Positions 54,790 through 64,000 of a DNA stretch of 64,000 nucleotides are shown piece by piece; the first letter of the stretch is position 1, and each line of letters begins with the position of its first letter. The notes under the pieces are model-generated. The model worked only from the letters and a program-made list of their open reading frames with translations. It was not told the origin of the DNA and made no database searches. The stretch covers positions 64,556,931 to 64,620,930 of the forward strand of contig OZ024869.1 in NCBI GenBank assembly GCA_964017185.1, given 5' to 3'. A program made the translations under genes and the position numbers. This stretch comes from Rugalucina vietnamica (Eukaryota; Mollusca; Bivalvia; Lucinida; Lucinidae).

Positions 54790-56116
54790 AAGGACCCGGA
54801 TGTCAGTACTCTGTATACAGGGTATGTCGTCTGTTCGCCTAAAGCCTACTAAGAATATAATTTCAGTACCAGGCGTTGGTGTCGGTTAGAAGGATTTTTA
54901 TGTTATTTTCATGTCATAATATTTACGAATGCTTTGCAAATATCATAACATTGTATACAAATAGATAACGAGACACATCGTATTAGGTCAACATATCTTG
55001 TCAGAGACCTGCCTTGCTAATGTGTCCCATGACGAAACAATTTAGGCACTCAAAACGTATATCATTTTCTATATATTCCCAAAGGTAACATTACGGATTG
55101 TCTGAATTCAATATATGATCTTAAGCGTATACATATCCTTATCTCTGACTGTCGCTGGCAATAAAATTTAAACTTGCTGGTACAATAAAAATATAACGCT
55201 ACATCTTATTATAATTCCATAAATATCAATCCTGCAGAATATCAGCTACGATATAATACTGTAATACAATTGCTGTTGCGGAAGGCTAGCTTCACTTGTG
55301 CCCCAAACCGAAACCATGTGCATTGTCGCATTAAATCTTCGATTTGAAATGTATTGAGGGGAACACATGGTAAATATACATTACTTTTTACTTGAAAGTT
55401 TGTATCGAGGAAAGGATCTCGGAAGATTTCTTTAGTGAGATTGCCCAAGAAATCTTCAAAATCTCAAGTTCCAGGCACTTAATTGAAGTTTATTACAGTC
55501 GAAAAATAAGTTTCTGTTGTATTTAGATATGTAATGTTGTTTGTAAGTCAAGAAGTGACTTCTTTAAAAATTGGACAAAATCTTTGAATTTAATATAGGA
55601 TCATATAGGAAATAGGAAACTTTTTATAAGTCCGTGTGCCCAATCAAAATATTTTGAACACAACTGTATTTTTGTAAAGGATATATTATATCAAAATGTC
55701 ATGTTTGGGCAAGGGGGGAAGGCTGTCAAAAAGCCCAAAAACCGATTAATGGGCTCAACTTTATTATTTATAATGAACCAAGGCTATGGAAATATACTGT
55801 ATATGTATGTTCTACCTGAATGAACAGACTATCTGTCTTATTTTAATAGGTATACACATAAGTGTACGCGTTTCAATGCATATAAATATACTGTGCAAAA
55901 TATGTTTCTCAATTATTGATGGTTTATGTTTTATTTGAGATATGCGTAGGTGGACTTAAAACCTAACTTTACTTCAGCACCACAGGGCTATTGGGTTTTA
56001 CCTTAATTTGATACATGCAAGCCATTGTCAGAAGAACTTCCCTAATGTCTACAAAACATATGGGGTCACTATTCAAAGTAAAATTTGCTTAATGTTTTTG
56101 CATAGTATATTTAAGG
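54790..56116. other. No gene or repeat boundary recognised
   Basis: AT-rich. A 68-codon minus-strand frame (55242-55448) is unsupported. Confidence 0.4.
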
Positions 56117-56297
56117 TATAGTCCAAAAATATTCACCTGGTGTTGGGTGAACTCTAATAGTATATAATTATAGTTCGTTGCAATTCTAAATATATCTTCG
56201 GACCGCTTCGTGATTGCTCGTACATCCTCGTGGTTCTTCGTGATTGTTAGCAAGGTAAATGTATCGGTATATAAGGTTGCTATTCCAAGAAATTGTT

Positions 56298-56390
56298 CAG
56301 GACTGCATAGCTCAAATGGTAGAGCACGCAGATTAAGACGATAGTACTTTTCATTTTACAGATAGCGGTTCGAGTCCCACGATTGATCGC
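56298..56390 (+). other. tRNA-like unit in the left arm
   Basis: CATAGCTCAAATGGTAGAGC (A-box) and GCGGTTCGAGTCCC (B-box) are separated by more than in a normal tRNA (an extra ~25 bases), as if an intron-like insert were present. Acceptor stem does not pair. TATATAAGG lies at 56270. No T-run terminator directly after. Confidence 0.5.
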
Positions 56391-56569
56391 ATTTATTTAT
56401 CATTATTTCTTATGTACCCTATTCATTCTCTATCGTATTTATTAATTTTTTTTATTATTTTTTTTTGTTTGTTTGTTTTTTTTGGGGTCAATTTTGTGTA
56501 TGCTTTTCTCTATTTTTATACATATTTATATATTTAATACTACTTATGTTGCACGATATGACACATGAA

Positions 56570-56650
56570 AAGTGCAATAAAGCAAGAATAGCATGTTCTC
56601 CGTGAAAAGTGCAATAAAGCAAGAATAGCATGTTCTCCGTGCGATTGCTT
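56570..56650 (+). repeat. 40 bp direct duplication
   Basis: GAAAAGTGCAATAAAGCAAG, AATAGCATGTTCTCCGTG is present twice back to back with no visible difference, so the duplication is recent. Confidence 0.9.
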
Positions 56651-56705
56651 TTGATAAAACGTGATGTGCATTCTATTTAATAAAATAAAAAGAAAATGAT
56701 ATATT

Positions 56706-56783
56706 TCATCTGCTATGGGATTCGAACCAGGGATCCCCATAAGACAAATCCAGTATCATAACCATTGAGCTATGGTCCTTGTG
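56706..56783 (-). other. tRNA-like unit in the right arm
   Basis: Minus strand: GGACCATAGCTCAATGGTTA (A-box), CTGGTTCGAATCCC (B-box) at near-normal tRNA spacing. Acceptor stem complementarity is poor, so it is tRNA-derived rather than a functional gene. ATATATAAGAAG lies about 40 bases ahead of it. Confidence 0.5.
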
Positions 56784-56962
56784 ATACACAATGTAGCAAA
56801 CTTCTTATATATTGGGTACACATTCTTCGCGTACTTTATCGAGTCTTACCGACGGTGCACGAATCAATTACGATAATATCGATAATTTAGTTTACAGCGT
56901 CATAGCGATTTAATTTATGCAATGCATAAAGGTCAACGTCGGGTGAATATTTTTGGACTATA

Positions 56963-57359
56963 CAGGTTTTGGCAAAAGTGATGGACAGTATTATTTAGAA
57001 TTATTAATCTGATAAACATGATGTACCAGTTATTAGTCTATAAATAATTTTTACCCAAAAATTTAGGTTGCAATTAACATTTTGTAGTATTTTCTTGATA
57101 ATCTATGGCAAAAAAGTTGTTTTCTGACAAAATAATTTTTCGAAAAAATCTGACCCCCTCCCCCTTTGACACAGATTCAAGCTGCAGGTATGTAGCATCA
57201 AAAGGTTTCCACCATGTTGCTGCATCAATAAATCCTTTAATTTTACGGGGAATGCAACAGTTTCCCTATAAGATTAACACAGAAGCTGCCAGAAACACTC
57301 AAACTTTGGGCGGAAAACCTATATAGTTTTCCGAGATCCTTGGATTCATTTGTTATTAG
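56963..57359. other. No gene recognised
   Basis: AT-rich sequence; a 73-codon frame (57105-57326) has no recognisable domain. Confidence 0.4.
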
Positions 57360-57852
57360 TGTAACGAACAGCCGAGCCAAGCCACAGCAAACCCCGTCGG
57401 TGGGAAAACAAGCGTGGTTTACTACGCTATATACTCAACACTTACTCGATTCACAAAGTTTCGAGTTTGAAATTTGCATATTACAAGCACTCAGTATGCC
57501 GCTAATACGTTGCACCAACGTATTTTTCCAAGGGAGGCTATCCCGTCACATTACTTCCCCTTCCGAGAAGAGTCATCCCGAGTCTTGGCCTGGGGACTAC
57601 ACGGGTAAGGCAACTCCGGTCTGGCAGTTGTCACTATCCCACCGCTGCCACCAAAATGTACCGAACAGCCGAGCCAAGCCACAGCAAACCCCGTCGGTGG
57701 AAAAGCATAATAATCCTCCAAGGGTGGTTTACTGCGCTATATACTCAACACTTACTCGATTCACAAAGTTTCGAGTTTGAAATTTGCATATTACAAGCAC
57801 TCAATATGCCGGTAATACGTTGCACCAACGTATTTTTCCAAGGGAGGCTACC
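57360..57852 (+). mobile_element. Direct-repeat pair resembling a miniature LTR element (TRIM-like)
   Basis: Two direct repeats of about 180-195 bp (57361-57545 and 57657-57855) begin GTAACGAACAGCCGAGCC or GTACCGAACAGCCGAGCC and end TTCCAAGGGAGGCTA. They enclose about 115 bp with CCACCGCTGCCACCAAAAT next to the second repeat. The arrangement fits a terminal-repeat retrotransposon in miniature or the remnants of a larger LTR element. A plain tandem duplication is the alternative. The two repeats are very similar, suggesting modest age. It encodes no capsid, integrase or polymerase. I found no target-site duplication. Confidence 0.5.
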
Positions 57853-57855
57853 CCT

Positions 57856-58599
57856 ACAAAATAGCATAAGCAATTGAAACAAACATTCGGCAGCGGACGC
57901 GTGATGATTTCTAAATGTTTATATACTTGTCAAAATTGTTAACCGAACATTTTTAGTGTCCTGGACTTTTTCTGAACTTATTTACAGGAAGTGAATTGTC
58001 AGGTCTAGGAATGTTGATTATTATCCGTTTTAAGTGGAAGAATCATGGAATTAATCCTTGTGCATCGAACCATGACCAAAAGTGTTCATTTGAACAAATT
58101 GCACTTGCATTTGTAACGACGTTGCGTATCATAAATATTGGAAAGTCATCTTACTTGACCTTAGTACACCTACCATAAGACATAAAATCTTTATCTAAAT
58201 TTCACGAACCGCTCAGGCTGGATCGAGGTCAAATATTTGAAGCACGTCACGTGTCTGTCCTAATTGGCAATTTTATGAATATGTTTGTGAAATTTTCTCT
58301 TGTAACGTGTACACTTTGCGTTTATTTTGACCCAAATATTGTTTTGAAGATGTATGGTCATTTAAAAGACCCCGTTGTGTTTTGGTGGTTTTAAGTTGCC
58401 AGAATGTTCAAATTAACAACACTATACCAGAAGTTCTAGACAGAACCCAAAATTATGACTGACCTCTATAAACTCCAAGTCTTTATGTGTTTATATACAG
58501 AAATTCAATTTATAGCATGTCACATATTTTCTTTTTGAATCTTTGCATCAGATTGAGCGACTGAGTTTTAAAATATTTATACAGTTAAGTCACAAAAAG
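57856..58599. other. No gene or repeat boundary recognised
   Basis: AT-rich; nothing stands out. Confidence 0.4.
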
Positions 58600-58975
58600 G
58601 TTTCTCCATCGTCGGGCAGCTTACTCAATCTGTGACTCCTGGTTTTTGATTCATCATGACGTTTAACATGATTTATTTGTTTGTTCTTGTTAGAGATTCG
58701 GCACGAGGACCGAAAAACCTAACTATATGTTATGAACCACCGCAGAAGCTGAGGGTGAGGTTATGGCCATGTTAAACCGGTTGAGGCAAGCCAGTAACTT
58801 TGTGTTACTGATCGTTCCAAGACAATACTTCTATGGTGGTTCTTTTTTATTTTATGTCTTGGTGTTTAAATTTTTTGTGCTGTTGGCGCCTTATGTATGT
58901 TTTTACATTTTTAGTTAAGTTTAGGTAACTGAGTGGCCACCTATTGGGAAAATAGCTGCTCATTCGGCTTACGAA
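58600..58975 (-). repeat. R3 repeat, minus strand, joined to a LINE fragment
   Basis: CCATCGTCGGGCAGCTTACT, TTTTTGATTCATCATGA, CGAGGACCGAAAAACCTAAC, GAACCACCGCAGAA, TACTGATCGTTCCAAGAC, GGCGCCTTATGTATG, GGTAACTGAGTGGCCACC and GCTCATTCGGCTTACGA follow the reverse of 11130 to 10780 and 35285 to 35160. The repeat stops at 58975 where, in the 35 kb copy, it continues TATGTTTCATGG. Confidence 0.7.
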
Positions 58976-59785
58976 ATTTTATCAACAGCAGATGTGGGGA
59001 TTTGAAGGATTACATTGAAGGGGTAGATGTTTTAAGTGATCGTGAGGTATTGGATTTTCAGGTTAACAAATATGGTCATTTCCTAATCGATTTCCTGATA
59101 AATAGTAATTTTTGTATGTTAAATGGTAGACAAAACGCCAAAAACGATTTTACGAGTGTGTCCACAAAGGGGGCGTCGGTAGTAGATTACTGTTTTGTGA
59201 GTCATTCAGACTTACATATGTATAAGGATTTTCATGTCTATAGAGCATCAGAGTTGTTAAATCTAAACAGTGAATTGGCTGGTTTCGTTCCAACATCGCT
59301 TCCCGACCATTCATGCCTAACTTGGAAGATGGATACCGGTAAATGTGCTCAAAGCTGCCAGGCCGAGGAAATATTCGAGCAGAGCGAAGATAGGGTCAAA
59401 TTTGACGTTAAGACAATTCCCGCGACATTTGCTTCAGACCCATTGTATATTAATGAAATTCATGCTTGTGTTTGGCAACTTGAGAGAAGTCTTTGTGAAC
59501 AACAAGATATTGATACTGCTAACACTGATTTATGTAAAATTATTAAAACAGAAATGTTGAGTAAGCTGAAGCATAAGAACATCCTAAGTAGTAGTAATAT
59601 ATCGAATAAGCGCAGGCGGTCGGCGAAGCCATGGTGGAATGATAATCTTGGCACGTTATGGAATGATGCATGCTTGGCCGAAAGACTTTGGTTGAAATCT
59701 AAATCTGTTTCTGAAAAGAAGAATTTACGAAATGTCTATGTTAGTAAACGTAAAATATTTGATAAATCTGTGCAGAAAGTAGTAT
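58976..59785 (+). pseudogene. Fragment of a different LINE: endonuclease C-terminal half and linker
   Basis: From about 58978 the frame reads FINSRCGDLKDYI, LDFQVNKYGHFLIDFL, CMLNGRQ, NDFTSVSTKGASVVDYCFVS, LPDHSCL, then a basic linker with PWWNDNLGTLWNDACLAE and VSKRKIFDKSV. This is the second half of an exonuclease/endonuclease/phosphatase-type LINE endonuclease (family: GDFNSR, NG, SVVDY, PDH motifs) plus the start of the linker that precedes reverse transcriptase. The enclosing frame (58933-59814) gets its first ~15 residues from the adjoining R3 repeat and its last ~10 from foreign DNA. The first half of the domain and the whole polymerase are missing. It is only distantly related to the other LINE here. 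Confidence 0.75.
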
Positions 59786-60432
59786 ACCACACAGTGCGCA
59801 TGCGCAAGCATTAAAGTTATGGTATGATTTAAATCCGCTATGAACCCCCATTCAAAATCGCTGACATTGTTTCTTGATGATCTGGAGGTTCAAAAGTGTG
59901 CGCATGCGCAGAGCAAATCTTTCTCGATTTGCATTATTTTAGACGAGAAAAAAATCTTGTTCAATTTTTATCGTAATGAAAATCAGTTTGTTTTTTTTTT
60001 GCATGATATACCCTAACATCCCATGAATGTGAATCATACAGCAACAGACCTGAAATTATCAACGTTTTGTCGTTAAACTGGAAAATCTTTGGTGGCCTAT
60101 TGTTGCGTTTCTTTTTTTTGTTCAGTATATGTTCATTAATATGTTGTCAGCTACATGTTTTTATCAAGTACTTTAAGTACATTGTATGTTCCTACAACAC
60201 ATAAATCTAACATGTAGTATTAAGTCACTATGAGATAAAACTGTTTGTACCAAGTCACAACATTTTTACCGGAAAATGATTTATTTTAAGGTAGGTTATC
60301 TTTCCTTTCTCTGTTTCTATCTTTTATATCCAGTCTGTCAGAAGCTATCCATAAATTATAATTGGGAGTATTGTCCTTACGTATGCTTGTCCCTCCGAGT
60401 GCAAAATAATGTCTCATTACAAATGAATATAA
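59786..60432. other. Flank of the plus-strand LINE; no ORF1 recognised
   Basis: GTGCGCATGCGCA occurs at 59793 and 59899 about 106 bp apart. The rest is AT-rich. If the LINE has a 5' untranslated region or ORF1 it should be here, but no coding frame or RNA-binding motif is visible, so the copy may be 5'-truncated close to ORF2. Confidence 0.45.
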
Positions 60433-63400
60433 TTCAATACAGAGGATGACTCTCTAACAATTTTTTCTCAAAATTGTAGGGGTGGGCTTTCAGTTGCCTC
60501 AAAACGACGTGACCTATTCCAGTATGTTCGATCGAAACAATATAATATTATCTGTCTTCAAGATGTACACATAAATGAAAATCTAGAAAATTTCATAAAA
60601 GCTGAATGGGGATTTGATATATTTTTCAGTTCATATACAACCATGAGTAGGGGAACAATGATCTTGCTTAACAACAACTTTGAACAAAAAGTAAAAAAAG
60701 TTAAAACTGACAAAAATGGTAATTACATTTTATTAGACATTGACATTCAAGGAAAAGAAATTACACTGGCTAATATTTATGGACCGAATGAAGATAACCC
60801 TAATTTCTATGAAACATTGAAGAGAAATATTGCAGAATTTGAAAATGAAAATGTCATAATATGTGGGGACTGGAATCTGGTTCTAGATTTTGAAAAGGAC
60901 TGTTATAATTATTTACATATCAATAATCCAAGGGCCAGAAACGTGGTTTTATCTTTAATTGAAGAAGAAAATTTTATTGATGTATGGCGTGTAATGAATG
61001 AAAACACACAAAAATATACATGGCGGAGACTGAACCCAACCAAAAAACAAGCAAGGTTAGATTATTTTTTAGTTAGTGAAACTATTAACTCATATGTTAT
61101 GCATTCAGACATAGTCCCAGGCTACAGAACTGATCATTCTGGTATAATATTAAAATTAAAGTTACAAGAGGCAGAAAGGGGAAGAGGTTATTGGAAGTTT
61201 AATAACACACTATTAAAAGATAAAAAATACATTGCAGAGGTTAAAAATACTATACGTGAAGTAATAAATACATACGCTCTGAATAATGAAAACATTAATG
61301 ATGTAAATGAGGTAGCGTTTAATATTAATGATCAACTGTTTCTGGAAACTTTATTAATGACTATTAGGGGTAATACAATTAAATACTGCTCAATCAAGAA
61401 AAAGGTCAAACTTGAAGACGAAAACAAAATACTACAAGAAATAAAGGAACTAGAAGATGAGCTTAATAATGACTTTTCGAATGCTGAGGAAAATAAAATT
61501 TTAGAACTTTCACAAAAGAAACAAAGCTTAATTGATATTAGAAAAGAAAAAATTGAAGGTGTTATGTTGAGGTCGAGGAGTAGATATCAAGATTTGGGAG
61601 AAAAACCTTCAAAATATTTTTTTAATTTGGAAAACAGAAATTTTATTAATAAAACTATGACTAAACTAATAGAAAATGATGGAACAGAAGTTACTGAAAC
61701 AAAAGAAGTATTAAAGTGTCAACGTAAGTTTTATGAAAACCTTTACAATGAAAATTTAATAGACGCAGATGATGTACCTATTACAGAAATCATTGGTGAG
61801 AACGAAAATAAACTTACAATTGAGGAATCTGAAAAATTAGAAGGAGACATTAAAATTGATGAATTATCAAATGCATTGAAGAATATGAAAAATGAAAAAA
61901 GCCCAGGGCTCGACGGATTTACCGTAGAATTTTATAAATTCTTTTGGGTCGATTTGAAATATTTTATATTAAGGTCATTGAACTGCGGTTATCATACAGG
62001 AACTCTATCCGTCACGCAAAAACAAGGACTTATTACGTGTTTACCAAAACCAAATAAATCAAGACATTATTTGAAAAATTGGAGACCAATATCTTTATTA
62101 AATGTAATTTATAAATTAGCCTCATCTGTAATAGCAAATAGATTAAAACTTACATTAGATAAACTTATAAATGGCGATCAGAAAGGTTTTATTAGTGGCA
62201 GATTTATAGGAGAAAATGTTAGGCTTATGTATGATATTTTATTTGAAACTAAAAACCAAGATATACCGGGAATGATTCTTTCAATTGATTTTGAAAAGGC
62301 ATTTGACACAGTATCGTGGAAATTTATTAAACGAGTTTTACAATATTTTAATTTTGGGCCTTCAATTATTTCATGGATAAATATTTTTCAAAAAGGATCG
62401 GAATCATGTATAATACAAAATGGATTTATGTCAGACTTTTTTAACCTTAAAAGAGGATGTAGACAAGGCGATCCAATTTCACCGTATGTATTTATTTTGT
62501 GTGCCGAAATCTTAGGAAAAATGATAAGAGATAATAAAGTTTTAAAAGGTATTCGTATCAATGGAAAAGAATTTCGACTAAGTCAATATGCTGATGATAC
62601 TCAGCTTTTTCTTGACGGTACAGAACAGTCTCTAAAAGAGACACTAAAAATTTTAAATCTATATTATTCCATGTCAGGGCTAAAAATAAACATCGAGAAA
62701 ACAAGAGCAATTTGGATAGGATCACTAAGTCACTCAAATAGGCAACTTTGTAGAGAATATAAACTCGACTGGACGCAAGGAGAGTTTAAAATATTAGGGG
62801 TTACCTTTAGCGTAGAGGTGTTTGATATATGGGATTTAAATACAGGGCAAATTTATTCTAATATTGAAGCACTCTGTAAAGTATGGTCCAAAAGGAAGTT
62901 AACACTGTTTGGAAGAATTACTATTATTAAATCATTGGCGTTAGCTAAATTTGTCCATTTATTTTTAGCACTTCCAAACCCACCAGGGGAACTTATGAAA
63001 AAATTAGATAAAATATTTTATAAATTTTTGTGGAATTCAGGTCCTGATAGAATTAAAAGAAATATAATTATTAAGGATGTTACGGCAGGAGGACTTAGAA
63101 TGATAAATACAAAAACTTTTATAAAAGCGCTGCATATCTCATGGTTAAGAAGAGTAGTTAAACAATCTGAGAATATCTCATGGTGCTCTATGGCAAACAT
63201 TAATTTTGAACAACTGTTTAATTTCGGACCTGGGTATGTAAGAGTAGTATTATCAGATATACAAAACCCATTTTGGAGAGACATTTTAACAGACTGGGGG
63301 TCATTTTGTGACTGTATTAACATTGAAAAAGTTCAAGATATTTTGAATGCACCTTTATGGTATAATAAAAAATTAATAAACGGACATAGTTTCTTTATTA

Positions 63401-64000
63401 ACGAATGGTATAAAAAAGGTATTCGGCAAGTATCGGATCTTCTTAATGAACAAGGAAATATGTTTGATTTTGAAGCTTTAAAAACACGTTATGGAATAAG
63501 AGGAACATTTTTAGAATATGAAGCTCTCAAGAATAAAATCCCAAATAGATGGAAAAATACGCTAAACGATAATACAACAACTTGCATTACAAACAGATTC
63601 AATGTTACATGCAATATATATCTCCAGTTTGTTTTAAAAGATAAAAAAGGATGTAGACGATTTTATGATTTAATGCTACAGTCAAAGAAAATAGAATTAA
63701 ATGATAAATGGATGCAAGAATTTGGATTTATTGATACTGATGAGTACAAACACTATAATAAAATAATAGCGTCCGTTAAAGAAATAAAACTTAAAGACTT
63801 TCAATTCAAAGTAATAAATAAAATACTAGTCACAAAATCCTTTCTATATAGAATTAACAAAACCGACAATAATATTTGTGAATATTGCAATCAACAAACC
63901 GAAACGATATATCACCTTTTCGTAGAATGTGAAATAGTTAAACAATTTTGGAACGAATTACAACTCTGGTTAAATACTCACTCAACACTAACATTAAATT
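60433..64000 (+). CDS. L1/Tx1-like LINE ORF2, open to the window edge
   Basis: No stop codon occurs from 60433 to 64000 (1189 codons). Counting F of FSQNCRGG (60463) as 1: endonuclease motifs CLQDVH (~33), NIYGPN (~104), ICGDWN (~133), YRTDHS (~221). Reverse transcriptase: SPGLDGFTVEF (~480), NWRPISLLNVIYK, DQKGFISGR, motif A SIDFEKAFDTVSW, motif B RGCRQGDPISPY, motif C YADDTQLF (709), GLKINIEKTRAIW. Zinc-knuckle CEYCNQQTETIYHLFVEC at 1139. The likely end is about 140 residues past the window. There is no in-frame ATG before FSQNC (first is at 60643), so initiation is unclear. An ATG at 60446 lies in another phase, separated by a CTCT run. The protein would nick DNA and copy LINE RNA at the nick. 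Coding potential looks whole within the window. Confidence 0.92.

Larger units (their letters stand above)
56119..56960. mobile_element. 842 bp TIR element with inward tRNA-like units
   Basis: TAGTCCAAAAATATTCACC at 56119-56137 is exactly complementary to 56942-56960, and TA flanks both ends (56117-56118, 56961-56962). Inside, each arm has a TATATAAG-like word followed about 30-40 bases later by a tRNA-like A-box, and both A-boxes point to the centre. The core contains T-rich DNA and a 40 bp direct duplication (56570-56650). No transposase frame. The TA duplication and end structure fit a Tc1/mariner-like non-autonomous element. Confidence 0.8.

Noticed and set aside
56298-56783. Pair of functional tRNA genes
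   Set aside because: Acceptor stems do not pair and the left unit has about 25 extra bases; both lie within a TIR element.
57340-57877. 146- and 73-codon frames in the direct-repeat pair
   Set aside because: They run through the repeats in two phases and duplicate the same residues; a by-product of the duplication.

Overview
The window is about 64 kb of AT-rich animal DNA with almost no recognisable host coding sequence. No open frame looks like a conserved host protein. The long conserved frames, the transposase pieces and most of the structured non-coding DNA belong to mobile elements or their remnants. The repeat content (tRNA-headed SINEs, AGCTCACCTGAGC-type repeats, TATACCCCCGGCA-type repeats, many foldback MITEs, an L1/Tx1-like LINE) points to a lophotrochozoan, most likely a bivalve mollusc. 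That assignment is an inference from repeat style, not from a species-specific gene.

Layout. 0-13.7 kb: a long degenerate mosaic repeat (called R4 here), dotted with MITEs. These are family R1 (GAGCC ends, two internal hairpins) and family R2 (ATGTCCGTG ends, two hairpins). The same stretch holds a Tc1-type transposase tail (3.15-3.30 kb) and a 1.2 kb TA-flanked element packed with TACGCGTA motifs (3.74-4.97 kb). 13.77-17.89 kb: a 4.1 kb foldback element inserted in R4; its empty site survives near 33.65 kb. 18.8-25.8 kb: a roughly 7 kb inverted duplication with a tRNA-like A-box/B-box/T-run unit in each arm, itself invaded by SINEs and AGCTCACC repeats. 26-32 kb: an R4 piece, a mariner-type transposase N-terminal remnant, minisatellites and small foldbacks. 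32-41 kb: R4 again, three copies of repeat R7 and a nested pair of SINEs. 41.6-46.4 kb: a minus-strand L1/Tx1-like LINE, damaged. 46.8-56 kb: more R4 pieces, short repeats and a TATACCC-type repeat. 56.12-56.96 kb: an 842 bp TA-flanked element with 19 bp perfect ends and inward-facing tRNA-like sequences. 57.36-57.85 kb: a direct-repeat pair resembling a miniature LTR element. 58.98-59.78 kb: an endonuclease fragment of a different LINE. 60.43-64.0 kb: a second L1/Tx1-like LINE on the plus strand whose ORF2 is open without a stop to the window edge.

How it fits together. The region is a layered insertion site. R4 is the oldest layer. R3, R7, the 4.1 kb foldback, the 7 kb inverted element, the TACGCGTA element and a 645 bp TIR element appear to sit in or beside it. 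R1, R2 and SINEs sit inside those. Several insertions can be proved within the window by empty sites or target-site duplications. The items most worth a second look are the two palindromic element types that carry inward-pointing Pol III-like promoters in both arms, the TACGCGTA element, and the uninterrupted LINE ORF2 at the right edge.
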